64,000 nucleotides of DNA from an uncultured Lachnospiraceae bacterium (GTDB lineage Bacteria > Bacillota > Clostridia > Lachnospirales > Lachnospiraceae). Location of the stretch: NCBI GenBank assembly GCA_910587895.1, contig CAJUOE010000039.1, forward strand, positions 3,106-67,105. The letters run 5' to 3'. The notes below the pieces were generated by a model. That model had not been told where the DNA came from and did not search any database. It worked only from the letters and a program-made list of their open reading frames with translations. Every line of letters begins with the position of its first letter. The stretch's first letter is position 1. The translations under genes and the position numbers were made by a program. Shown here in pieces: positions 41,155 to 50,144 of the stretch.

Positions 41155-41595
41155 TTATTTCAAATAGGAATCGGCGATTTGGATAGATTTATCCGGGAAG
41201 TCCGATTTCAGGCTGACCAGATATTGTAATGCACTTCCCTCATAGGGCAGTGTTTTATCGAAAAGCCCCATCTCGTAGCAGTTGCGGATAACATTGATAA
41301 TGCAGTCCTCGACGTGGTCTTCCTTGCAGTCTTTGCATTCTTTTAAAATGTGTGCAATTGCAACTTCCAATGCCATCTCGTCAAATGTTTTATAGTCCGC
41401 CATAGGAATCTGTTTTGTGCCGCCTGGAACTTCCTTTTTCGGTTCTTTTTCGAAGTTTTTGATACATTTTTTGGCGTAGCCTATAACACATTTTTCGCTT
41501 TGGCATTGACTGCACACAGAATCTTCCATGCAGCAGTTTTGCAAATCCTTCCATATCAGTTCCGTGTTCAATCCTTCCTTGTGTTCATCAGCCAT
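41155..41595 (-). CDS. Cysteine-rich protein of unknown function
   Basis: Protein of 146 residues (MADEHKEGLNTELIWKDLQN...). Eleven or so Cys residues, concentrated in two clusters: NCCMEDSVCSQCQSEKC plus a later KKC, and CKDCKEDHVEDC with a further Cys at NVIRNC. The spacing (CxxCxxxxC-like) suggests metal or Fe-S binding, or a redox role. The rest is helical and cytoplasmic; there is no signal peptide. AAGGAG precedes the CAT start at 41595, and a sigma-A promoter is 63-91 bp upstream. I do not recognise the family and assign no function. Confidence 0.65.
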   Translation of the reverse strand: MADEHKEGLNTELIWKDLQNCCMEDSVCSQCQSEKCVIGYAKKCIKNFEKEPKKEVPGGTKQIPMADYKTFDEMALEVAIAHILKECKDCKEDHVEDCIINVIRNCYEMGLFDKTLPYEGSALQYLVSLKSDFPDKSIQIADSYLK

Positions 41596-41657
41596 TTTGA
41601 AATTCTCCTTTAATTTTTTCGTCCAAATGTATAATAAATTATGGTTATCTGCCGGAT

Positions 41658-41686
41658 ATGTTATCATAGGGCTTATTTCATGTCAA
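41658..41686 (-). promoter_or_regulatory. Sigma-A promoter of the Cys-rich gene
   Basis: Minus strand: TTGACA (41681-41686), 17-bp spacer, TAACAT (41658-41663). Confidence 0.55.
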
Positions 41687-41749
41687 GATTATTGAAGAAA
41701 CATGTACAAGTTTTGTAAAATAGAAGTTAAAATCCTTATTTCTAAAATA

Positions 41750-41778
41750 TTGAATAGCACCATATAACCTGCTATAAT
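41750..41778 (+). promoter_or_regulatory. Sigma-A promoter of the Ig-like secreted protein gene
   Basis: TTGAAT at 41750-41755, 17-bp spacer, TATAAT at 41773-41778. The leader would be about 75 nt. It is divergent from the Cys-rich gene's promoter, 64 bp away. Confidence 0.7.
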
Positions 41779-41860
41779 CAATGTTAAGAGAGAACATGGC
41801 ATAAAGTGGATTTTGTTGACGGAATTTGGGATATCGAACGTCAGGAAGGGGGATTTTGCG

Positions 41861-44218
41861 ATGATGAAATATGCAAAACATATCATAGCCGTACTTTTAG
41901 TGATCACCATGCTATTTACAGGGGTAGGTTTTGCAGCGGCAGAAGGAAATAACGACGAATTTCAGGAATGGGTATTGGAAAATGTAAAGTTCGGGCATCT
42001 TGGCATTTCTTTTGAATTTGGCGGTTTACTGCCGCCACAGGAGGCAAGGGCTGTCATTTCCTCTTCTTCAGAGGAAGAGCCAATGGAAATTAGCATAGAT
42101 TTTATGATAGAAGAAGGGAAGAAGGGGTACCAGCTTTCAATTCCCGAAGGTTCTTATCTGGAAAGCGGAAAGAACTATTGCCTGAAATTATATGGGCAGA
42201 ATGGAGAAGAGGCGTCTGAAAATGGGGAAGTAGAATGCGATTTTTCTGCTGAAATATATTATGAACGCGATCGGGTGGATATTGATTATAAATCGGACTG
42301 CAAAATAGTGCAGGCGGTGGCAGAAGTGGATTCTGTCGAATACGAAGGGGTGATTCAGGATAACAATATTGTTATTTTGTATCCGCAGTTAGAAAGTGAC
42401 CGAAAGGTAACGGTTAAGATTTCTGACGAATATGGCTGTGTGCGGACATATACAGGGAAGACGGAAATGTCGGATGTTTTAAGATACATGGTTCTTAAGG
42501 CATTTCCAGATGGTATAAGATTTGAAAAGTATGTTGGGTTTACGCAATTTTCTGCGGATGAGAGGATGGCAGTAAAGGTTGGGGAAGAGGTTTATTATAC
42601 GGAATACGGTTATGAAGCGGATAGGGAAACCAGGTTTGGAAGTGTGCAGTATCCTTTGCAGCAGCCAGGCACGAGGATTACTGTTTGGATGGAAAATAAA
42701 AGCGGGGTCATAACCCTGAAAAAGAAGTTTACCATCAAGGAATGTAGTTTTTTGACAGCATACAACAGGGCATATCCGGAAATGCTGACAGGAAACGTGT
42801 ATGAAAGATCTTTGAAACAGGTTCCGACGAAGGTTCGTGTTCGAATTGGAGGAAGGGTTTATGAAGAACGTGTTGACCAATATGGCAACTTTACGGTTAT
42901 GTATCCGGAGCAGCGGGAAGGCGCGGAGCTGACGTTCGACCTTATGGATGATCATGGATGCTGCCTCACACAGACGACGCGTGTGCTGAATGAATTTGTG
43001 GATGTTTCTGTATTAGAGGAATATAATGACAGAGATAGTATATTGGATGTCACTGCGACAGCAGTATATGCAAAATCAATAATACATGGCAGGATTTGCG
43101 TACAAATTGGCGAAAATGTGTATAAGGGATCTGATGAACATGTTGAGCATGATTCAGGATGGTGTGTTATGGTGAGCTATCCGGAGCAGAAACCGGGTAC
43201 GGCAATTACGGTCTGGTATGAGGATTTAAACACGTCGAAGGGAACAAAAATGAATTTTAAAATTCCCAGTCCGCCCAAGGTCAAGCTTGACATCGTGGAG
43301 TTCACGTATAATTATATTGAATTTGAACCATATTTTTATCTCGGTGATTCTGAATATTCGGAGGATATAGAGAAAGCATATGCATATATCAATGGCAAGA
43401 AATATAAGGCAAAAGGTGGCGGTGATGATGTTGATGATACTTTTTATATAGAGTATTCTGTGAAAGTTGGGTCTACAATCAAAATTATCATTACCGATGA
43501 AGAGGGCAATGATTATGAAGTCGCCTATAAGATACCGCATACGCTGTCGGACATTCATCTGAACAAGGTGGAGTCTGGAAGCTGGAAGGTTACAGGGGAC
43601 ACGGTACCAAAGGCTTCCGTGTCGGTAAAAATTGGCAAAAAGACATACAAGTCGAAAGCCAAAAAAGATGGCAGCTTTTCTGTCAAGGTTAAGCCTCATA
43701 AGACCGGGACAAGAGTTACATTGTTCGTAAAGACGAAAGAAGGGGCTTATGGGAAAAGGACAACGAAGATCAAAAGGGCAAAAGGAACGATAAAATTTAC
43801 CAATACCATTTTCCGCGACAGCGGGAAGGTTTCGTGCAAGGTTACCGGTGCATACAAAGGCGATGTCGTGACAGTGAATGTGGGCGGCAGGACTTATAAG
43901 AAAAGAATAACGTCGAATAAGAGAAGGCAGATTGTGACTATTCCCATAGGTTCGGCAACGGCTGGGGAACAGGCAAGGGCAACCTATAGCGACAGGTTTA
44001 AGAAACGAAAGGATTATGATTCCCGCATGGTTTATTATGGAGATTCAATATATGTGGGGATGTCCATTGGTGATGCGTGTCTGACGACCTGGGGCAGTCC
44101 AAAGCAGAGAAATTATTATGGGGGGAACTGGGAACAATGGGTTTTCTCCAGCGGTGGAAGTATGCTGTTCGTTTATGTGCAGGATGGCAAGGTTGTCCTC
44201 ATTCAGAGAATGAATTAA
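41861..44218 (+). CDS. Secreted protein with tandem Ig-like repeats
   Basis: Exported protein of 785 residues. Signal peptide 1-28 (IIAVLLVITMLFTGVGFAAA). The body consists of at least five Ig-like beta modules recognisable by a shared core: 'V(K/R/Q)(I/V)GxxxY...' then 'YPxQxxGxxxTxxxxD'. Examples are VKVGEEVYYTEYGY, VRIGGRVYEERVDQYGNF, VQIGENVYKGSDEH, VKIGKKTYKSKAKKDGSF and VNVGGRTYKKRITSNK. The C-terminal about 50 residues differ (MSIGDACLTTWGSPKQRNYYGG) and contain many aromatics. No sortase motif or transmembrane anchor. Probably surface-associated or released; ligand unknown. The ATG follows GGAAGGGGG. Confidence 0.82.
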   Translation: MMKYAKHIIAVLLVITMLFTGVGFAAAEGNNDEFQEWVLENVKFGHLGISFEFGGLLPPQEARAVISSSSEEEPMEISIDFMIEEGKKGYQLSIPEGSYLESGKNYCLKLYGQNGEEASENGEVECDFSAEIYYERDRVDIDYKSDCKIVQAVAEVDSVEYEGVIQDNNIVILYPQLESDRKVTVKISDEYGCVRTYTGKTEMSDVLRYMVLKAFPDGIRFEKYVGFTQFSADERMAVKVGEEVYYTEYGYEADRETRFGSVQYPLQQPGTRITVWMENKSGVITLKKKFTIKECSFLTAYNRAYPEMLTGNVYERSLKQVPTKVRVRIGGRVYEERVDQYGNFTVMYPEQREGAELTFDLMDDHGCCLTQTTRVLNEFVDVSVLEEYNDRDSILDVTATAVYAKSIIHGRICVQIGENVYKGSDEHVEHDSGWCVMVSYPEQKPGTAITVWYEDLNTSKGTKMNFKIPSPPKVKLDIVEFTYNYIEFEPYFYLGDSEYSEDIEKAYAYINGKKYKAKGGGDDVDDTFYIEYSVKVGSTIKIIITDEEGNDYEVAYKIPHTLSDIHLNKVESGSWKVTGDTVPKASVSVKIGKKTYKSKAKKDGSFSVKVKPHKTGTRVTLFVKTKEGAYGKRTTKIKRAKGTIKFTNTIFRDSGKVSCKVTGAYKGDVVTVNVGGRTYKKRITSNKRRQIVTIPIGSATAGEQARATYSDRFKKRKDYDSRMVYYGDSIYVGMSIGDACLTTWGSPKQRNYYGGNWEQWVFSSGGSMLFVYVQDGKVVLIQRMN

Positions 44219-44279
44219 TTTAGAAGAGATAAAGAAAAATTAAGATTTACTTACATTCTATAACAATGAACCATAACGT

Positions 44280-44310
44280 GCAGGGAGGGTCAACCCCTCC
44301 CTGTCATTTT
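44280..44310 (+). terminator. Terminator of the Ig-like protein gene
   Basis: CAGGGAGGG pairs with CCCTCCCTG around a 5-nt loop, followed by a T-run (TCATTTTTT). Confidence 0.9.
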
Positions 44311-44732
44311 TTAAATTTATATTTTCCTTTTCCGTGCCCGGATATGGGTTCGATGATATCTGCTTTTTGAGGTTGGATGTCCACTTTTTGAGTTTGAATG
44401 TCCGCTTTTTCAGCTATGAAGTCCACTTTTTGAGTTCCAATGTCCACTTTTTCTATTTTCCAAAGTCTGCTTATGTGCAGGTTTCGGTTGTGTAGTTCAT
44501 TTTTTTCACCCAGAAGCAGGTTTCTGAGGAATATTTCCAGATATTCTGTAGTTTCGTGTAGTCCTTTTTGCAGGTTGGTGTAATTTGCGCGCACAAGTGC
44601 ATTTCTGAAATACCACGCATTTTCCGCAAAAATATCATTTGTTGCTGAGAAATCTTGTAGGGTAATTTCTCCTACGATATTCTGAATGATGGAGAAAAAT
44701 CCGGCGAATTTCCAATATGATTGAACTGCAAG
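44304..44732 (-). pseudogene. C-terminal remnant of a Fic-family protein with heptad repeats
   Basis: Minus-strand open frame bounded upstream by a stop at 44733-44735. It reads WKFAGFFSIIQNIVGEIT, FAENAWYFRNALVRANYTN, then TTEYLEIFLRNLLLGE, and ends with seven-residue repeats (KVDIGTQ, KVDFIAE, KADIQTQ, KVDIQPQ, KADIIEP). The 'RANYTNxxKGxxxTTxFLExFxxNLLL' segment is typical of the end of Fic/DOC AMP-transferase proteins in Firmicutes, but the HxFxxGNGR catalytic domain is absent. A promoterless fragment; expression unlikely. Confidence 0.6.
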
Positions 44733-44848
44733 TTATCATTAAAAAAGTGCAATCCGTACAAAAATGCCCAAATTGATTTCTTGGTGTTATAGAATAAATA
44801 AAAATTAATCTGGGTTATCCCGGAATTAAGATTGGAGGATGAGATATT

Positions 44849-47800
44849 TTGAAGAAACGAGGAAACTTAAAGAGGAGAATTGGTTCGCTTGCGCTGGCAG
44901 CGGCAATGGCAGTGACTTCAGTTCCGGCGCTTGGCAGGGAAGTCCATGCGGCTGGGACGTCAGAGCCCACCAAGTTTGCGACGGTAGAACAGCTAAAGGC
45001 TTTCAACACGGATGAAACGGACGGCACAAATTCGGCAAAGCTCTATTTTGGAAAGGACAACCAGGAATGGTGGATAGCGGGAAGCCAGGGCGGGGACAGC
45101 GTGACGCTGTTTTCGGCAAGCCCGCTGATGGAAGAGACAACTTTTTGCAGCGGCCTTAGCAGCGATAAACCATATGAGGCTGATTCTGGTTGTATTTATG
45201 AAACAGAGCCATCACGAGTATATCATAATCATTATGGGACCAGTCCGATGAGAACGAAGGTAAAACAACTGGAAGCATCTTTCTTTTCAACGGAAGAGCA
45301 AGGCCTGATGAAGGATACAACGATCTATACGTACGATACGTATAACGAGGTATATTATGCCACAGCCGATAAACTGTATCTGGTAAATGGCATATATTCA
45401 GCCGGTAAATCCAATTGGCTCATAGTGGGAGAAAATGGCCCTGGCGATTCATATTACAATGGCTTGCGTGTCGATTCTATATATTGGGGAGAGGAAAGTA
45501 GTAATTATCATCCGAACTTTTGGCTGCGCATACCCGCGAAACCGTTCGGCTCTAGTTCGTACGGCGGTGATGCTATGTGTGCGAAGCTGTATGATGGATG
45601 GGGAAACGTTAGCAGCTCTTCACCTGGCTCCTCCAAGCGTGAAGTGCGGCCCACTTTCGAACTGGACCTGTCCCCTGTCCTCTTCGCGTCTGCCGCGGAA
45701 GCGTCATTGACGGAAAGCACAGGGGCAAAGATAGGGGACGATGCGGCAATGTCATTGAGGCTGGACGGCGCCGACCGAAAGATAGGAACCGTGAAATATG
45801 ACAATGGGATCGATGGAATTGTGGCGCAGAGGGATGCAGACGCAGAGGCAATCGTCTCCCTTGTGATCCAGGGCAATGACGGGACCAGCGACTGGTATTA
45901 CAGCGTGCCTGTAGGGGAAGTGGAGACGGCTGTCACAAAAGAGCAGATCCAGGAAACCTGCCAAATATCCGGGGACATTGACTTTGCAGACTGTGTGTTC
46001 TGGCTGGAAATGACATTGGGCGAAAGCAAGATGCCTTATGCCAAGATGGGCAGGAACCCCTTATTGAAACCAGGAAAAACAATCGTGCTGGAAGGAGCAA
46101 CCATAAAAAACACTACGTATGGCCAGGTTCAAATAGACAGGGGGCACGACGGGACGAATGACGTGAGAGTCGAGCTGCCGGGGGGGAAGGGCAACGTCCA
46201 GGTTGCCGAGGATGGCAGGGTTACCGTGCCTGCCGGAGGAAAGGTACGGGTCGGGAACGAGGAGTGGATGACCCTGCCAAACGGCGGTATCGTTGACATA
46301 TTCGGAAACGTAGAGGCCGACGGGATCATCAGAGGGGGGATCACGGCAGCGGCGCCGGAGGGAGGAAAGGTCACGACGGACGTGGATGGGAAGATTACCG
46401 TGCCCGCCGGAGGAAAGGTGCAGACTGGGGAAGGAGAAGAGATGGGGCTGCCGAACGGCGGGACCGTTGACAAGGACGGGACCGTAGAGGCGGACAAGAT
46501 TGTCCGAGGCGAAACCACAGTAACGGCGCCGGAGGGAGGAAAGGTCACGGCGGACAAAGATGGGAAGATTACCGTGCCTGCCGGAGGAAAGGTGCAGACC
46601 GGGGAAGGAGAAGAAATGGAGCTGCCGGAGGGCGGGACCGTTGACAAGGACGGGAACGTGGAGCAGGCAGGAACCCCGGGAAAGCCCTTTGAAGGCTCAG
46701 GAACGGCAGAAGACCCATACCAGATTGGCAGCCGGGCAGACCTGGAGAAGCTGCGTGACCTTGTCAACGGCGGGGAAAGCCAGGAAGGCATCCATTTCAA
46801 GGTAACTGCCGACATAGACCTGGGCGGCAGCGCAGGGAACCCATGGACACCGATTGGGACGGAGGAACACCCATTCAAAGGGATATTGGACGGAAACAGC
46901 CGCACGGTAAGCGGGCTGTACATCAATGACGCCAATGGGAACAACCAGGGGCTCTTTGGGGTCAATGGGGGAACCATCAAAAGCCTTACCGTGTCAGGAA
47001 CCGTGACGGGCAAGGACAACGTGGGCGGAATCGCCGGGAGCAACACAGGGGCGATCAGGGACTGCACCACTAACGTGGACGTGAGCGGGGAAGACAACGT
47101 GGGCGGAATTGCCGGAAAGAATGAAGGAACCATTATGGGCTGCATGAACAATGGAAGCGTGACCGGAACTGGAACCGGCGTCGGAGGCATCACCGGGAAC
47201 AACGCGGGAACCGTGAACGTAAGCGGCAACACAGGCGACGTAAGCGGCAACAGCAGCGTGGGAGGAATTGCCGGAAGGAACGACGGAACGCTGGACAGCG
47301 GCACCAACACCGCCCCCGTGGCAGGCAAGGACGACGTGGGAGGAATTGCCGGAACGAATGGAACGAATGGAACCGTAGAAGGCTGCACCAACTCCGGGAA
47401 TGTGACAGGCACGGGAGATGGAGGCGGCAAGCCGGGAGCCATCATAGGAAACAACCAGAACACTAATGGGGACGCCGTGAAGAATGACTACTACCAGAAG
47501 ACGGAGAACATCAACAAGGACCTGACCGGAATCGGGGAAGGCACAGGCTCCGGGACGGACCCGGCAGGGATTGCCTCCGGGCAGACGCCGATAAACCCAG
47601 GCAAGCCGTTCAATGGTTCAGGAACAGCGGAAGACCCCTACCAGATTGGCAGCCGGGCAGACCTGGAGAGGCTGCGCGACCTTGTCAACGGAGGGGAAAG
47701 CCAGGAAGGCATCTATTTCAAGGTAACTGCCGACATAGACCTGGGCGGCAGCGCAGGGAACCCATGGACGCCGATTGGGACGGAGGAACACCCATTCAAA

Positions 47801-50080
47801 GGGACAATAGAGGGGGAAGCCCGCAATGGGGACTCGCCCACGGTAAGCGGGCTGTACATCGATGACGCTAGCAAGGACAACCAGGGACTCTTTGGAGTCA
47901 ACGGGGGAACCATCAAGAACCTGACGGTGGAGGGAACCGTGACAGGCAGGGGCAATGTCGGGGGAATCGCTGGAAGGAACGACGGGACGATCATCAGCTG
48001 CATGAACAGAGCGACCGTGGCTGGAAACGGAAATGACGTGGGAGGCGTCGCCGGGATCAACGCGGGAACGATAAGGGACAGTTTCAACACAGGGACAGCA
48101 AGCGGCAAGGACAACGTCGGGGGGATTGCCGGGACCAATACAGGGACGGTAAGCGGCGGCGGAAATTCAGGAGAGGTGAGCGGCAGCAACAATGTGGGGG
48201 GAATCATAGGAAACAATGCCGGAGAGGCAAGCGGATTCTTCAACAGCGGAAAAGTAGACGGCAAGGACAACGTTGGGGGGATTGCCGGAACCAGCACAAG
48301 CTCCGTAAGCATGAGCAACAACGGGGGAGAGGTGAGCGGCGTCAACAATGTCGGGGGAATTGTTGGGCACAACACAACGTCGGCAGGCAAACTCGGCAAT
48401 GCGGGCAACAACACGAACTTCGGGGACGTCACCGGGACTGGGACAGGAGTCGGAGGGATTGCCGGGAAGAATGACAGCATGCTCAGCTACAACGTCAACG
48501 AGGGGAAGGTCACCGGGGGGAACAATGCCGGGGGGATCGCCGGGGACAACGGCGAGAACGGCAGCGTGAAAAACGACACGAACTCCGGAGAAGTCACCGG
48601 AGGGGACAACGTCGGCGGAATTGCCGGGAACAATGCCGGAACCATAAGCGGAGAAGAGAACACAGGCGACGTAAGCGGAAACGACAATGTCGGGGGAATC
48701 ACCGGGAACAACGGTGGAACTGGCATCGTGGAGGACAGCACGAACAATGGAACCGTCACCGGGGGTGGAACCGGCGCGGGAGGAATCGCCGGAAGGAACG
48801 ACGGTACGCTGAAAGACGACACGAACACCGCCCCCGTGGCAGGCAAGGACGACGTGGGAGGAATTGCCGGAACGAATGGAACGAATGGAACCGTAGAAGG
48901 CTGCACCAACTCTGGGAATGTGACATCTACGGGAGATGGAGGCGGCAAGCCGGGAGCCATCATAGGAAACAACCAGAACACCAATGGGGACGCTGTGAAG
49001 GACGACTACTACCAGAAGACGGACGAGGTCAACAAGGACCTGACCGGAATCGGGGAAGGCACAGGCTCCGGGACGGATCCGGCAGGGATCACCTCCGGGC
49101 AGACGCCGATAAAGCCGGGGGATTCCAATATGGACCAGGCAGCGGCAGACCATGTGAAGGGGCTGATCGACGCCATCCCCAGCCCTGTTAAGCTGGATGG
49201 GGAGACAAAACAGAAGATTGACGCCGCCAGGGCGGCATATGAAGGGCTGACCGCCGCCCAGAAGGCATTGGTTCCGGAGGGAACCAGGAAGAAACTGGAA
49301 GACGCGGAGAAGGAATACAGTGACCTGGAAAGGCTGGCAGCCCTGCCACCGGAAACGAAGAAGCAGGTCGAGGACATCGCGGAGACACTGGGCATCAGCA
49401 TTGAGGAGGCACAGGAGATCCAGAAGATTGCAAAAGACCTGGGAGTGGACTTAGAGACCCTGCTGATCACCGACGACAGCATCCTGGGGCAGAAGTCGGA
49501 AAGCGACATCCGAGGCTCAGTGTTCAGCAAGCTCCAGGCAAAGGCGACCAAGATAACTGCGACCAAGGCCACCCTGACATGGAAGAAGGTCAAAGGGGCG
49601 GACGGCTACCTGATATACGGGGCAAGCTGCGGGAAGAACAACAAGCTGAAACTGCTGAAGACATTGAAGGGCGGGAACAAGCAGAAGTACACCCAGAGCA
49701 GGCTGAAGAAGAACTCCCCGTACAAATACGTGGTGCGCGCCTACAAGCTGGTGGGCGACAGGAAAATCACGATCTCAGCCTCCAAGATGCTCCATGTGTT
49801 CACGACCGGCAAGTATGTGAACGCCAAGGGAGTGAAGCTGAACAAGACGAAGGCATCCATAAAGAAAGGGAAGACCTTCCGGATCAAGGCGAAGGTAGTA
49901 TTGGGCAGCAAGAAAGGAAAATTCAAGCAGCACCGCAAGATCTGCTACGAGAGCAGCAATGCAGCGGTGGCGACCGTGACGAAGAAGGGCGTCATCAAAG
50001 GAAAGAAGAAAGGAACCTGCAGCATATATGTATATGCCCAGAATGGCGTATACAAGACAATCAAGGTAACTGTAAAATAG
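44849..50080 (+). CDS. Giant secreted GLUG-repeat surface protein
   Basis: Exported protein of 1743 residues starting at TTG (44849) with GGAGG 10 nt upstream. Domains: signal peptide 1-35 (SLALAAAMAVTSVPALG); a DUF6273-like domain about 45-275 (WWIAGSQGGDSVTLFSAS, FWLRIPAKPFGSSSYGG); an undefined region to 440; three Gly-rich 'GKITVPAGGKVQTGEGEEM' units to about 605; two GLUG-type blocks (612-905 and 916-1420) with 17 copies of 'NVGGIAGxN'; a helical stretch with GLTAAQKALVP (about 1440-1540); a fibronectin III-like domain (about 1560-1640, LTWKKVKGADGYLIY); and a Big_2-like C-terminal domain (VKLNKTKASIKKGKTFRI). No LPxTG motif. Codons are GC-rich (GAC, AAC, GGC, ATC) unlike the neighbours, suggesting transfer or repeat-driven bias. 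Confidence 0.88.
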   Translation: MKKRGNLKRRIGSLALAAAMAVTSVPALGREVHAAGTSEPTKFATVEQLKAFNTDETDGTNSAKLYFGKDNQEWWIAGSQGGDSVTLFSASPLMEETTFCSGLSSDKPYEADSGCIYETEPSRVYHNHYGTSPMRTKVKQLEASFFSTEEQGLMKDTTIYTYDTYNEVYYATADKLYLVNGIYSAGKSNWLIVGENGPGDSYYNGLRVDSIYWGEESSNYHPNFWLRIPAKPFGSSSYGGDAMCAKLYDGWGNVSSSSPGSSKREVRPTFELDLSPVLFASAAEASLTESTGAKIGDDAAMSLRLDGADRKIGTVKYDNGIDGIVAQRDADAEAIVSLVIQGNDGTSDWYYSVPVGEVETAVTKEQIQETCQISGDIDFADCVFWLEMTLGESKMPYAKMGRNPLLKPGKTIVLEGATIKNTTYGQVQIDRGHDGTNDVRVELPGGKGNVQVAEDGRVTVPAGGKVRVGNEEWMTLPNGGIVDIFGNVEADGIIRGGITAAAPEGGKVTTDVDGKITVPAGGKVQTGEGEEMGLPNGGTVDKDGTVEADKIVRGETTVTAPEGGKVTADKDGKITVPAGGKVQTGEGEEMELPEGGTVDKDGNVEQAGTPGKPFEGSGTAEDPYQIGSRADLEKLRDLVNGGESQEGIHFKVTADIDLGGSAGNPWTPIGTEEHPFKGILDGNSRTVSGLYINDANGNNQGLFGVNGGTIKSLTVSGTVTGKDNVGGIAGSNTGAIRDCTTNVDVSGEDNVGGIAGKNEGTIMGCMNNGSVTGTGTGVGGITGNNAGTVNVSGNTGDVSGNSSVGGIAGRNDGTLDSGTNTAPVAGKDDVGGIAGTNGTNGTVEGCTNSGNVTGTGDGGGKPGAIIGNNQNTNGDAVKNDYYQKTENINKDLTGIGEGTGSGTDPAGIASGQTPINPGKPFNGSGTAEDPYQIGSRADLERLRDLVNGGESQEGIYFKVTADIDLGGSAGNPWTPIGTEEHPFKGTIEGEARNGDSPTVSGLYIDDASKDNQGLFGVNGGTIKNLTVEGTVTGRGNVGGIAGRNDGTIISCMNRATVAGNGNDVGGVAGINAGTIRDSFNTGTASGKDNVGGIAGTNTGTVSGGGNSGEVSGSNNVGGIIGNNAGEASGFFNSGKVDGKDNVGGIAGTSTSSVSMSNNGGEVSGVNNVGGIVGHNTTSAGKLGNAGNNTNFGDVTGTGTGVGGIAGKNDSMLSYNVNEGKVTGGNNAGGIAGDNGENGSVKNDTNSGEVTGGDNVGGIAGNNAGTISGEENTGDVSGNDNVGGITGNNGGTGIVEDSTNNGTVTGGGTGAGGIAGRNDGTLKDDTNTAPVAGKDDVGGIAGTNGTNGTVEGCTNSGNVTSTGDGGGKPGAIIGNNQNTNGDAVKDDYYQKTDEVNKDLTGIGEGTGSGTDPAGITSGQTPIKPGDSNMDQAAADHVKGLIDAIPSPVKLDGETKQKIDAARAAYEGLTAAQKALVPEGTRKKLEDAEKEYSDLERLAALPPETKKQVEDIAETLGISIEEAQEIQKIAKDLGVDLETLLITDDSILGQKSESDIRGSVFSKLQAKATKITATKATLTWKKVKGADGYLIYGASCGKNNKLKLLKTLKGGNKQKYTQSRLKKNSPYKYVVRAYKLVGDRKITISASKMLHVFTTGKYVNAKGVKLNKTKASIKKGKTFRIKAKVVLGSKKGKFKQHRKICYESSNAAVATVTKKGVIKGKKKGTCSIYVYAQNGVYKTIKVTVK
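46680..49108 (+). repeat. Internal segmental duplication in the GLUG protein
   Basis: Two long near-identical DNA pairs: about 46680-46880 with 47600-47805 (encoding GTAEDPYQIGSRADLEKLRD... WTPIGTEEHPF), and about 47305-47605 with 48823-49108 (encoding TAPVAGKDDVGGIAG... DLTGIGEGTGSGTDPAG). Within the second copy the GLUG array has expanded from 5 to 12 units. This indicates a whole-block duplication followed by unit expansion. Confidence 0.88.
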
Positions 50081-50110
50081 CCTGCATGCCCCGGAAGGGG
50101 CATATGCAGG
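50081..50110 (+). terminator. Hairpin at the 3' end of the GLUG gene
   Basis: CCTGCATGCCCC pairs with GGGGCAT.TGCAGG (one bulged A) around a GGAA tetraloop, immediately after the stop codon. No T-run follows, so termination may be partial. Confidence 0.6.
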
Positions 50111-50144
50111 AATAGAAATTTCACAAAGTGCGCATACTGATTCC

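Noticed and set aside
44304..44594. Functional small protein with KxDI heptads
   Set aside because: The frame is the C-terminal end of a larger Fic-type protein; it has no proper start and is open upstream to a stop.
46129..48984. Long Pro/Ser-rich open frames (444, 255 and 165 codons) on the minus strand across the GLUG gene
   Set aside because: They are the antisense image of a GC-rich, codon-biased repeat gene. They lack ribosome sites and are explained by absence of stops opposite GGN/AAC/GTC codons.
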